The notes below the pieces were generated by a model, which made no database searches, was not told where the DNA came from, and was given only the letters and a program-made list of their open reading frames with translations. The translations under genes and the position numbers were made by a program. A stretch of DNA of 64,000 bases from Agroathelia rolfsii (Eukaryota > Basidiomycota > Agaricomycetes > Amylocorticiales > Amylocorticiaceae). The stretch is from NCBI GenBank assembly GCA_018343915.1, contig JABRWF010000002.1:3844001-3908000 (forward strand), in the 5' to 3' direction. Below are positions 23,807 through 35,394 of the stretch, piece after piece. The number at the start of each line of letters is the position of its first letter. Positions within the stretch are counted from its first letter, which is position 1.

Positions 23807-24286
23807 TAGTTATAGTAATGCCTAGTATGGAAGCAATAATAGGTAGCCAGCGAATCATGTGGCAAAGAGTAACAAAATGATTGTGATTGACAACGTAATG
23901 ATCGCCTATTACAAATCTCCCCATACTGGCCATACTCTGCCCTGTAGAGCCGTGGATGTAATATGCATTTATCCCATTATTTTATTATAAAATGTAACAT
24001 TGGTATTAGAGTGCATACGAATACAACAGATAGTGAAGGGACGAGTGGCCAATCGATTGGGTCGAATACATAGAGCAAGAAATTGTTGTTTGCACGGTGT
24101 TATGACCTCTTCTGTCCGTCCTAGTCTCTGGGCGTCTCCTGCGCTGCAGACAGACATAGGATAGCTACCATCGTCTTTTATTCCTTGCTGCCAACTTACT
24201 CCGCTATTTATTCTACCCCACGGGCCTACCCCTTACGTCAGGACCAGAGCTTGGACCAGCAGACGAGAAAAAACTTGAGCTCGATT
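23807..24286. other. Intergenic
   Basis: No gene is supported. It contains the 5' region of the SAS4-like gene. Confidence 0.5.
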
Positions 24287-26600
24287 ATGCTTACTGGCAC
24301 TTCTGGACCCACTGCATCCAGCAGCAGTAGCACGTCTACAACGGCACCCGCCAAGCAGAAACGTGTCCTGCCTACGCGTACACGTAGGGGCGGCCCAGGC
24401 ATTGGAACCTGCGACGCTGACTTGCTGATTCTGGATACTCTCAAACGGCGATGTTTGTCTGTTTTGTTTCCCCTTATCCCGTTTTGTTTCCCATCTTGTC
24501 CTTTGCCAGTACTCTATGACATCCATGTGTGTATTCATTAACTAACGCTATGTTTCCCGTTTTCCCGTTTGCTTGAACAGCCGAGAATGAGCCCCTGGTG
24601 CCCGCTTCAACATGTTTTCTCCTCACCACAAACAGCGCCTTGATCTCCTCTGCGTCTGACGAGGGACAGAAGACAGCATCGCCCGGCAAGGAGCGATACT
24701 TTGACCGTCCAGAAGTACTCAGAGCCGTGAACGAGCAAAAGATCATCCAGACCCCTTCGTTCGAGAGGCTAGCTGAAGGCGCCAGCGTGGGTAGTCGATT
24801 GCGCACAAGAAGTGGTAGCGAGGACGTATGTAACTAGCCTGCTTATTTATCCAAATTTTTCTAATCGATTTTTTCCTACTCTTCTACTCTTAGCAATCAG
24901 TAGACACATCGGATGCCGCATACGAAAAACGTCATCGTAAATTCGAGACATTTGAGAAGCGACAGCGTCTACGCGAGAAGGAGAAACTTAAACATGAGCA
25001 GTACAAGCTCAAGGAGCGCATCGAGCAACTGCGTGCTATGGACATCACCGCGTTTATGGCCTTGCCCGCAACAGCCTTCCCACCTCGCGTTTTGTCCACG
25101 TCCCAGACCGAGGAGGAAGATCCCCTTAAGGAAGGCGAGAGACGGAGACAGGAGCTGTTATCTGTAGCGCTTGGACTCGAGGAGCGGTATGCGACTCTGC
25201 TGCCTAGCGAGCGTAAGACGTATGGGAATGGAACTGCTGCGTCGAGCACATCATCTGAGTCTCAGACTCCCGAGGCGCCCGTCGCATCTACATCATCGTC
25301 AATACCTTTGATGCACCGCCAAGCTCTGTCTAAGGCTACAGCCCCGCGTCCTGGCACACGGACAAGTTCGGCCCCGGTTTCTTCTGCCAGTGATGGGGAA
25401 AGTCGTGATGGTACGACAACACCCAAGCTTGTCTTTCGTCTTCCACCTAGCAAAAATTTTGCATCCTCCTCAAACGGGGTGAATAATGCTCCCGCCACTA
25501 TTCAAACAACGGCAGCCCCCAAACGATCCTCGAAGCTCTCGCAGACCGTTCTGTCTCTCTCGTCGAACGTGAAAGAGCCACCGCCGCCTCCATCTCCTCC
25601 TCCCACCGTTGATAACTCCGCGTCTCAGCTCGTGCTCATGGGCAAAGAAGACAATAATACCGACAAGAAGCGGCCAAGATCCTCGTCACCAGCATCCACA
25701 TCCACACCAGCAACCCATGTGCATGCGCGCACACACGACACTAAACGCGCCCGTCAGCGCGGCGGTAGCGCCTCCACCTCTGCTTCCATCTCCATCTCCA
25801 TCCCTACGCCCTCGCCCAGTTCCTTCTCAACACATCCTACATATACATATATACATACGGCATCTTCTCCCGCTCCATCGACCTCCTCACACATATCCGC
25901 CACAGGATCCACCGCAACTGCGACAACGACAGCAACAGGACCGCTACCGCCACCACCACCAAGGCAGCCCGGCGCATTGATGGCCGCGGCCTTGCACGCC
26001 CAGCAGACGGCCAACACGCGCAAGACGAGTAGGGGCCAGAAGCCGTTTGGGTGCGCGATGCCGCAGTGGCCGATGGAAGAGTACGTCTTGCCGGAGTGGG
26101 TCCGGCCTGTTGCGCTGGCGAGGTTGCAGGATCAGGATGAGGTTATGGATGGAAATTTGGGTGTGGATATGGGCATGGGTAGGGCGCAGGATCGGGTAGA
26201 GGGGCGATTGATAGAGGAGGCACAGGTGCAGATGCAGGAGGGGACAGTGCAGTTGCCTACGATTGCGCAGTCGGAAATGGTACAGGTACAGGAACCATCT
26301 TCGGTGTGTGTGCTCATCGAGGAGAAAGTGGCGGAGCCGAAGGAGACCAAGCGGGCTTCGTCGGGGAAGAATGTCGGTGTAGGAAAGCGGAAGGGACAGA
26401 AGGACGGCAGCACCGGTGACAGTGGCGGTGATGCTGGCCCTAAGATGATGGATGTGGATGGTCCTATTCTTGGCGGTGGTGGTGTTGGTACTATCGAGAG
26501 CACATCTTCACCATTTTTACCTTCAATCACGGTTCTTGGTTCTGAACCTGTTGAGGTGCAGAGTAATGTCAGAAGGATGAGCAGACGGAAGCAGCAGTAG
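24287..26600 (+). CDS. SAS4-like chromatin-associated protein (candidate)
   Basis: 705 aa from exons 24287-24452, 24581-24825 and 24894-26600. The conserved part is the N-terminal 190 residues. GGPGIGTCDADLLILDTL is followed by ENEPLVPASTCFLLTTNSAL and YFDRPEVLRAVNEQKIIQTP. A highly charged helix then begins YEKRHRKFETFEKRQRLREK and continues to about residue 188. That helix resembles the 'something about silencing 4' domain of MYST acetyltransferase complexes. The rest is Ser/Pro/Thr-rich and probably disordered. The assignment rests on remembered motif similarity and is not certain; other chromatin scaffold (PEHE-type) families are possible. It converges on the next gene. Confidence 0.6.
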
Positions 26601-26816
26601 TCTTTTCTTCGTGTCGTAATCATTCTTTTGTTCTTTGCCTTTCATTTTGTCAGATTTTTTTGTGATTCGATTATACCATGTAACTTATGAATTATAGCGA
26701 GATGAAGCCAAGGTTGAAAAATGTAAGTATTGTCTAGCTGGCATAAAGATCTCAAGTGCAAACACGTTCCCTCCTAATCCCAACCAAATCCAAGGTCTAA
26801 ATTGCTGAATAGGTGC

Positions 26817-28192
26817 CTAAGCCCTCCCCGAGATTTGTGCTGCCGCAGCGACATGCTTTGAGATAATCTCCAATGCGGCCGAACGCTGCTTCGGGGTCGC
26901 ATTCTGCACCTTGAGTAACGCTAGCTGGGCATACGGCAACGGGCCAACTTCCTGGCCGGCCTTGGCCAACACCGAGTTTGGCGCGAAGCGCTCGTATACC
27001 CCACCGGCCTTTTCGAGGAGTTTGGAGGGTGGTGTGACACGCTTGCTGCCCTTCTTCGCAACAGCCACGGCGCGTTTTGCTTTACGCTCCTGGATTGTCA
27101 CAGTAGCCATCGACCGCTCCTGTGCGCGGCGCGCACGACTACGTCTACTGAACACGCGCGTAAAGTCCGTCTGGGGCACCTGCAGACGATCGGTAGCTTC
27201 GCGCGTCTGCGCCTCCTCAGACATAGCGAGCGCGTACAACTGCTCGGACGACAACGCCGACGAGTCAACTTCGTCCTTGATGCCAACCTCGGAAAGCATC
27301 TTTTGCTCCTGCATTGCCTTTCTGTGGGGTGCGAGTGTGCGTGGGGCACGAGGACGCCTCTCAGCCCTCCGTCCGTCCTGTTGGTATTGTGGACGGTCTG
27401 TGCGTGCGCCGCCACCGGGAGCAGCCGACTTCCCGCGTGCGTTGTTGTTATTATTGTCCCTTCTCTGCCGCTGATCGTTGCGCCTAGCTTCCCGCGCAGA
27501 TGCAGCGGCGTCCTCAGCTTCTGACTTGGCGGCGGCGAGGACCTTTCTGCTCTCTTCTCGACGCTTGGCCTTCACTTTGGCGGCGGCTGCGTCCGCCTTG
27601 GCACGGTGTTCGCGGCGCTCCTGCATGAGCGACAGGCTCTGTTGAAGAATGCGATCATATGCGTCCGGCGTCGTGGCTGTTGTCGTGGTCGGTGCAGCAC
27701 CTTCAGCAGCAGCAGTAAGGGCGGCAGCCGCGTCGGCCAGAGAGTCCTTCTTCTGTTGGGCTTTTCGTGGCTTGGGCGTAGTTTTTGTGGCATGAGAGGT
27801 CGACGACGCAGTAGCAGCAGCAGTATTGGGAGAAGTCGTTTGCTGTTGGGTCGATTCGACTCGGTTCTTGGCCAGTCGGGCGGACATGGACGACTTGTTG
27901 CTGTTCGCTATCTTTTTCAAGTTGAAAGGCATATCTCCTTTGCTCTTGACAGAGAAGTTCGCTGCATTGCAAAAGAGTATGATAATGAGCCAGACGAATT
28001 CATGAAGACAACATAGTATAATGGAATTTAAAAGTACGTACAAATGGAAATGTCTCCAAAGGAGTCTGCAATGGGCACCGCCCGCTTTGCAGCTGCGGCA
28101 GCATCATTCCCAGCTGCATCTCCAGCTGCAGTAGACAGGGCTCTGGTACACCGGAGTGCTGCACGGTGCGGCAATAGCCTGAGAGAAGACAT
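26817..28192 (-). CDS. Unknown basic, alanine-rich mitochondrial protein
   Basis: 431 aa from exons 28042-28192 and 26817-27961. The N-terminus (MSSLRLLPHRAALRCTRALS, then TAAGDAAG) is a classic mitochondrial presequence. A long Ala/Lys/Arg/Glu-rich, probably helical and coiled region follows, with an Asn run and a Gly/Arg patch in the middle. The C-terminal 130 residues look folded and contain VPQTDFTRVFSRRSRARRAQ and NSVLAKAGQEVGPLPYAQLA. The composition is that of a mitochondrial ribosome-associated protein, but I recognise no family. It is divergent from monooxygenase B (533 bp apart). Confidence 0.7.
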
Positions 28193-28725
28193 GGAGGAGA
28201 GTGCAGTGGTGAAGTGCTCAAAGCAAGTCACGCTGCTTGCAATAATTTGTCACAGTGTGACAATAGAGTATATTTCCATGGATATTTGTCTGAAATTGGC
28301 GAGAAAATGACCTAAAGTAGCTTGCAATTTCTCACGACCGGAAGTTTACGGTATCCGCTAAATGATCGGCGGCAAGGCTTGTTTTTACATGATCACGATG
28401 CTGTAATAGCTCTCATTAGAATATGCGTCACTGACTCAATCTCGGCGATGTCACTGTCGTCGTCCACAAGTTACTTCGGCATAGTAGCGCCCAGGGTAAT
28501 CTGGCTCTCATAATCCCTATGAATATTAATATGATAGCTGGCTTGACTATGCGGCATCGCTACCGATGTCGCTAATCGTGTCTTTTCTGTCGATGTATAT
28601 AATGGCTGGTTTGAGGTTGTAGCTCTCTCCATCTCAGGTAATTTGCCATCTCTCGTGCTCTACTACCCACCATAGCTCCTTTCATAAACTGAACCCCCCT
28701 ATACAAACCGATTTTACTGTGAATC
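28193..28725. promoter_or_regulatory. Divergent promoter region of the mitochondrial protein and monooxygenase B
   Basis: Contains TATATAA at 28596-28602, about 125 bp upstream of monooxygenase B. No coding sequence is seen. Confidence 0.4.
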
Positions 28726-30065
28726 ATGTCTAACGGACCCAAGATTGCCGTCATCGGAGGTTAGTTATATCTCCTTCATCTTTTTGTCTGTTCGAATTAC
28801 TCATATTTTTATCCTTTAATAGCTGGACCTGCAGGTCTAACCTTCGCACGTCTCCTACAGCACAACAAGGTAGCTTGCACTGTATACGAGTACGAAACCT
28901 CTCGCGATGCGCGTGGTCAAGGAGGTTCTCTCGACTTGCATGAACACACTGGCCAGCTTGCCTTGCGTGAAGCAGGTTTGTGACATCAACAATTTTCATC
29001 TTTCTCTAATTATTAACGATTTTCTTTTTTTTCTTCTTCGCAGGTTTGTGGGATGAATGGCTTAAGTATCGACGTGTCGATGCTGACGTCATGAAACTCC
29101 TTGATCAAAGCGGCAAAGTTCTTATGGACGAGAGCCAAACCGCTGGTAGCGACCGCAATCGTCCCGAAATTGATCGCCACAGGCTGCGCGAGATCCTTCT
29201 CGATTCCGTCGACCCTGCCTCGATAAAATGGGGTAAAAAGCTGCTTAAGGTTGAACCTAACACTGAGACAAAAGACGCCTACGATCTTCACTTTGCCGAT
29301 GGCGTTGAGTACGGCTTTGATCTTGTCGTCGGCGCAGATGGCGCTTGGTCCCGAGTGCGCCCGTTGCTCACAGATGCGCAGCCTTACTACTCTGGGATCA
29401 CTGGCGTCGTTGTGGGCTACCCTGATGTCGTCAATCGCAAACAAGAAGTGGCCAGGCTCGTTGGTGCTGGTAGCTGCTTTGCATTTGGCGATAACCGCTC
29501 GATACTGTCTCAGACTAGTGGTGACGGTGGTGTACTCGTGTATGCTATGCTCCGTGTGCCAGAAACGTGGGGCAAAGACAGCGGCATCGACTGGACGTCA
29601 CCCTCGGCCATCCAGAAGGTTGTAGATGGATACTACAGTGACTGGGCGCCAGAGCTCAAAGACTTGCTTCTCAACGGAGAAGACCCCATTATTCTCCGCC
29701 CGCTGTATATGCTTCCCATTGGGATTGAATGGACACCGCGACCGGGCGTAACGCTTTTGGGGGACGCCGCACATCTCATGACGCCATTTGCCGGTGTCGG
29801 CGTCAACGTCGCTATGGAAGACGCTCTGAAGCTTGCTAAAGCGATTATATCGAGGCGCGAGAGCTGGCTGTACTCGACCATCTTCAGCGATCGTACGATC
29901 ATCGCCGCTGCTACGCGGGAATACGAAGCGGAAATGTTCCCCCGTGCAAAGGATAACGCCGAAGGCACTTGGCGTGGCCTGGAGATGCAATTCTCAGAGA
30001 ATGCTGCGCCGAAGGTGCTTGCGTTCTTCCAAAAAATGGCTGCGGGTGGACCACCTGTGCACTAA
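28726..30065 (+). CDS. FAD-dependent aromatic-ring-type monooxygenase, copy B (TetX/UbiH-like)
   Basis: 402 aa from exons 28726-28759 (34 nt), 28823-28975 (153 nt) and 29044-30065 (1022 nt). Exon sizes are identical to copy C. Motifs are IGAGPAGLTF at residues 10-19, YEYETSRDARGQGGSLDLHE (the TetX-like region after the Rossmann fold), LVVGADGAWSRVRPLL, and GDAAHLMTPFAGVGVNVAMED. It is closer to copy C than to A. There is no signal peptide, so it is probably cytosolic. It heads the second accessory block but points away from the DUF6533 array that follows. The substrate is unknown. Confidence 0.9.
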
Positions 30066-30502
30066 TCTAGTTTTAACCGAACATCCTTATCTTCTATTCA
30101 TACGTGATACTCTATCATTTATCCATTTATTTATTTTATGTAGGCGGAATAAGAATACTATGTTTTCGGAACATATAAACTCACGGCATCAAGTAATTGA
30201 TACATGTACTCCCTAACCAAATTAGATTAGTTCATGCTTGTGCATCTCATCAAATATTCTACCCCTACACAGTATTTATTATACAGAAAGCAATGGTATC
30301 TTGCAAATGTATTACGTCGGTCATTGTGGCTACTTTTCTACATCCAAATCCTCCCTCAGGTTGAACATGGAATGTCGAGCTATTAGAGCAGAGGTTTCGT
30401 AACGATTTTCACTTCCTTTGTCCAGTTCGTAATCGAAATGACCTACCATGGTAATACATGATACAAGTTCTTCATATGGGATTAGTATCAATACACGAGC
30501 CT
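30066..30502. other. Convergent intergenic region
   Basis: 3' flanks of monooxygenase B and DUF6533 copy 3; AT-rich, with no gene seen. Confidence 0.5.
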
Positions 30503-32245
30503 TCAATCTTCAAGTTCTTGGTCTTCAGGTTCTGGTTCCAGATTACCAAGTTGTCGAGATATAATATTCGATAGGTCGATATCTATAGAGGTGTATCCGT
30601 CTCCATTCACTCTAGAGCTAAGATGTTCCTTGAGGTTGAGGAGAAATCGTGATGTCATAGTTACGGCAATGCTGCAAACAAAGGATGATAGTATCATTAC
30701 ACTGAAGTAAGGTGATTATGTTAATATCAACTTACGATGCAGCTGCCCAAGAAAATGCGCCTGGCACTAGATATGGCTATAAGTAATTTACGATCAGAGT
30801 CGTTTGCTGGTAGCGTGATTGTAAAATATAAAATTACCGAGTCAACCTGTGCAAGCCAAATGATCATCGATGAGTTATCGGCTTCACCAAAAAATATGAT
30901 ACGCACGAAGAAGGTGAACGCGTTAGCCATAAAAGAAATTGCTACCGCTCTACAAGAGATGGCGAATCAGTTTTATTCATACAGAATTATCAATGAACGA
31001 CAGACATGAAGTAGATAACGCCTATATTACCCACTAAGATTAGCACATTAAACGAGCAGATGATAGTAGAATAAGTACCGTCACGAAACAAGATGGTGCT
31101 CAAAAGATTTTGACCAGTGATTGCTTTTATGGTTGTTGCCGGTCCCCAAGTCTTGAAACAAATCAAACATATCATTATTAGTTCCCACAGGCCGAAAATA
31201 ATCCAGGTAGTGCCAGCCCCTATATGAAACACGGGAGATTTTCAGTATTGAAGAAGCGAACATTGACTCTGGCATGCAAGTTACTTACAATACGCACTAT
31301 GATACCCAATATGAATGAAATCTTAAACGAGGAGGAAATAGTTTGGACAGGTAGAGATTACTTACGAGGGTGGCTGAAGTATAGCAGAACACCCAATGTA
31401 ATTTGGTTCGGAGTGTATTCTCGTCATCGTAGCTTTAAGTGTCCACTATAACATCCTGATCCATCACTTCATAGATTATTGACATATATGTTGAATCTAA
31501 CTCACCACATTGAAGCCCATTAACACTCCAAACAGTAAAATCATTTTACAAAGAAACGTCTTGCTGTGGCCGTGAAGGGCTGACACACGCCAAAGTTGAG
31601 AACCTGCACACCATGTTAGTGGATGACATCTGAAAAACTGAGGGGAAAGATGCTTACCCCAAAGACCCAGTTGAGACGGGATTATAGAAACCATGCGAAC
31701 TATACCGATTGGCACACAACTAAAAACATCATTTAGATGCTGCATCTGATTGGGGAAGGCTTAGTAGGGCAAGCGATTACTACCTCTATGTATAAATATC
31801 AACGTTAACCATCGTCAAGATTAAAGCTCATGGTGAATATATAGCTTACTTGTGGTGATAATGGTGAAGATGTAAAATAAGGATAGAGCTCGAACACATT
31901 GGCGACCACCGCAAAGTAGCGATTTAAGAGGAATGCAATGGAGAGTATGGGTAACGGCCATTTCCATATAATCCGTATTTCTCTCGCAAGAGTTATGACA
32001 TGGTCGTACGACAGCAAAACTTGAACAAAACAATATGTGGGTCTATTTTGGTCACAAAACAACGCTCCATGCCGTACCAAATGCAGAGACTTGGATAATT
32101 TTGATAACAGCACTTCAAACAGGATTATCACCAGCACCATTAGAGTTTTTCTCGGGTATCCTAAGTTGTGCATTGCTGAGACATACGTTTGTTGAGCTAT
32201 AGCTACAACAGCCTGAGGCGTATCATTGGTCCGAGTCATATTCAT
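30503..32245 (-). CDS. DUF6533 integral membrane protein, copy 3
   Basis: Best-resolved family member: 13 exons sum to 957 nt (318 aa) in frame. Exons are 32187-32245, 32078-32112, 31850-32019, 31658-31745, 31506-31603, 31366-31445, 31289-31296 (8 nt), 31079-31219, 31006-31021, 30907-30949, 30838-30846 (9 nt), 30736-30776 and 30503-30671. The DUF6533 exon holds VLLSYDHVITLAREIRIIWK and a helix ending LLNRYFAVVANV. Later parts are QLWRVSALHGHSK, the helix WIIFGLWELIMICLICFKTW, RDGVIYF, VPGAFSWAAAS and MTSRFLLNLKEH. About seven hydrophobic segments are followed by an acidic cytosol-like tail. Function unknown; the fold recalls seven-helix receptors, but nothing here proves it. Confidence 0.8.
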
Positions 32246-32935
32246 AGCAATAAACGGTCGTCAGAAGAGCCTGGTGCACCTCGTGACTATATTAGTCCGA
32301 GTCTCTGAGTGGCCAAGTTCGTCGTGGCTTTGGTGTTAGCGAGTACGTTTCACTGACAGAGTGTACCATGCGACGGACATAGATCGCAGTACGGAGTCAG
32401 TTGGCACCAATTGAAATTGCTTCATAGGATCTCAGGTTGCTAAGACTTGCCATAGAAGCCAGGGTGACTACTGTTGCATTTGTACTAGTGCAGGCACGCA
32501 ATCTCAAACGACCCTTTAATCCGGAGACTTAACAAAGACTCAGACTCAGTCGGACCTTGAAATTTAGACACTTGTCCGAGTCGAACGGACCTTCAAGCAT
32601 CAAGTTGCGTGCTTATCAGTAGGTTGTGAAGAATAAGATCTTAATCAGATACCAAGTGAATAAGTCCTATGATTACAGAGAAAACGCTGGTACTAATATC
32701 ATAATGGTTTAAAAGTGCATCATGTTGCTCATCATGAATACTTGCTCACTTCTCGACCCGAGTGATTTTTCGGGTTAAGTATAAAGTGCAGAGTTATTTG
32801 CGAGAGAGGCTTTTAAGTGGAATATAATGAGATTTAGTTTGTTCATTTTGAACTCGGAATGAGAAATAACCCACCAAGCCAATCTGTGAGATTTAATTCT
32901 CGCGTGACAGAATACCAGTGATTAGGATATGGGTC
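32246..32935. other. Spacer between DUF6533 copies 3 and 4
   Basis: Promoter of copy 3 and 3' flank of copy 4. A GTGGCTTTGGTGT string here recurs upstream of copy 5, which fits duplication of whole gene units. No gene is seen. Confidence 0.5.
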
Positions 32936-34656
32936 TCAAGGTTGTTGGTCTTCATGGTCTTGCTCCATATTACCAAGTTGTTGAAATGCAATACTTAACA
33001 AGCTCACATCAAGAGAAGTATATCCGTCTCCATTTACACCGGAATTAAGATGTTCCTTAAGGTTGAGGATAAATCGTAGTGTCATGGTTATACCTATGCT
33101 ACAATAAATAGATAAGAACGTCACTATGTCAAAGAGAGTAGCTATGTATTGGCTCACCATGCAGCCCTCCATGAAAGCGCACCTGGCACTAGATATGGCT
33201 GCAAACAGTGTGCAATTAGAGTCGTTCACTAATTCGGTAAGCTCAGAAAGCATTTACCGAGTTAACCTGTGTAAATCAGAGTAAACAGTGACGGCTAGCT
33301 CTTAGTAAACATACTATACGCACGAAGTAGGTGAGCGAATTAGCCAGAAAATCAACTGCCATCACTCTATGAGGGATATTGGATCAGTCATGCTCATAAA
33401 GAATCATCGACGAATATACAGACAAGAAGTAGATCAGACCTATAGTCATCAACAAACATCAATATCGTGCACAAGAAGACAAGGACGAATTGTAGGAGTG
33501 TACCATCACGAAATAGTAGTGCTCATAAGACCTTGTCCAGTGATTGCTTTTATAGTTTTTGCCGGTCCCCAAGTTCGGGTAGAAATCAGATAGACAATGG
33601 TTGCTTCCCACAGACTGAAAACAACCCAAGTTACGCCAGCCCCTGTATTAAACGTGAGAGATTCTCGACATTGAAGAAATGATTATCACTCACCATATGT
33701 ACTATGGAGTATAATATGCACGAACTTCCAAAAATGAAGTCAATAACTCTGATAAATTACTTACAAAGGTGGTTGGAGTATAGCAGCATATCCAATGTAA
33801 ACCGGTTGGGAGAGGATAGTCGTCATAGTTACTTCAAGGATCCACTATATGATCCTGGTTTGTGGTTTAGTAGATTATGAGTAAACATAAACACAACACC
33901 TAACTCACCACGTCGAAGCTGAACAGTATTCCAAATGATAAGAGCATTTTCCAAAGAAACGTCTTGCCGTGGCCGTACAGGGCCGAAACACGCCAAAGTT
34001 GGGAACCTGTGAATCACGTCTAACTCAGTTACTTGCACCTGGAATCGTTTACAAATGTTCGCCGACCCCAAATGCCTATTTGCGACATGATTATACAGAA
34101 GATGCGAACTTTTCCGACTGATGCACAACCGAGGGAATTGATTAGACGATGTATCTGACCCTCATTAGTTGAGAGGCAAGTACCTCTGGAAAATCATGAT
34201 AAGCATTAGTCATTGCCCGCCTAAGAAGCTACCATGATGATCGAGGTGTCTTACCTGTAGTGATAATGGTAATGGTGTAAAATAAGGATAGAGCTCAAAT
34301 GCATTGGCAAATACTCCAAAACAACGATTCAAAAGGAAAGTAATCGAAAGTACGGGTAGCGGCCAGCTCCAAATGAACCGGATTTCTCTTGTAAAGGTTA
34401 TGACGTGATCATACGACAACAAAACTAAATCAAATATATTTGAGGGTTTATGCCGAATATACAGTATATCGCATCGTACCGCATGCAGAGACTTGCATGC
34501 TTTGCATCAAAGCACTTCAAGGACAACACTCACCGCCTCGCTTAGTAAAGTTTCTTCCACACATTCCAATTTAAAATTCAAGTTGCACATTCCTGAGACG
34601 TACGTTTGTTGGGCTAAGGCTATATGAGGTATATTCAGATTATCAGTTGTGTTCAT
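32936..34656 (-). CDS. DUF6533 integral membrane protein, copy 4
   Basis: Very close to copy 3 in sequence and exon plan. It starts MNTTDNLNIP at 34656 and the first intron splits AQQT just as in copy 3. The DUF6533 exon holds VLLSYDHVITFTREIRFIWS and a helix ending LLNRCFGVFANA. The 8-nt microexon is at 33694-33701 and the 9-nt microexon at 33258-33266. The tail begins MTLRFILNLKEHLNSGVNGD. The exons checked keep frame. The exon-4 donor (GTCGGC) is weak. Confidence 0.75.
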
Positions 34657-34685
34657 AACAATATTGGTCTCCAGGAAAGCCCGGT

Positions 34686-34790
34686 GTAAGCTATACGAGT
34701 ATTTGTGCGTGGTCAAGCAGGTCAAGTTTGAACTTGCTTTGGCATTCCTGAGTATGCTTTGCTGGCGCACATGCATGAAGCAGGTTTTCA
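34686..34790 (+). pseudogene. Relic of monooxygenase exon 2
   Basis: About 100 bp resembles exon 2 of the monooxygenase copies in order and orientation. It has TATACGAGTA, then TGCGTGGTCAAG, then a gapped stretch ending CATGAAGCAGGTTTT, where copy B has GTGAAGCAGGTTTG at the end of exon 2. Many indels are present and no frame remains. The match was judged by eye. Confidence 0.45.
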
Positions 34791-35394
34791 TAGCCCGGGT
34801 AACGGATATGACTTGCCGTAATACGGAAACACTTGCCACTTCTTACACAATCTCACGGCTCGGCATCCATTGAAATCACTCCATGCAGTTGGCTAAGACC
34901 TACCGAGAAGTAATGATGATCACTATTGCGTTTATGCAGGCACACAAGCAAGCCTTCGATCTCATACGAAGACCCAGGCTGAAACTTCTTGAAGAATTAA
35001 AACGCCTATCAAACGGATCACCCTAAAGTTATAAGTGACGGTGCTCTAGAATCTATTTTTGTACGTAGAATAGGATAACATACGGCTAAACAATTTTACA
35101 AACAAGGTCGTGGTAGATCGCCTCCCGTTAGTAGATCTTTAGCGCTTCTATCCTCGTCATCAAGCAAGAAATGCCAGTAGCACTTCTCTTTACGGCTTGC
35201 AAGTATATCATATCGTGATCCCTTGTGCGCATTGAAGCCCTCTCTTCGGTTAAGCTTCTGCTACCATGACAAGAAAGGCTTTAAAAAGAATTACATTGAG
35301 TTCTCTATTGAACCTGAACTCCTGATCACTGATAACCCACCAAGAAAATTCACTCTTATGCTAGATTTTTATGGGTATGTGAAGCATTGGGTTC
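34791..35394. other. Spacer between DUF6533 copies 4 and 5
   Basis: No gene recognised. It is the 3' flank of copy 5 and distal 5' flank of copy 4. Confidence 0.5.
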
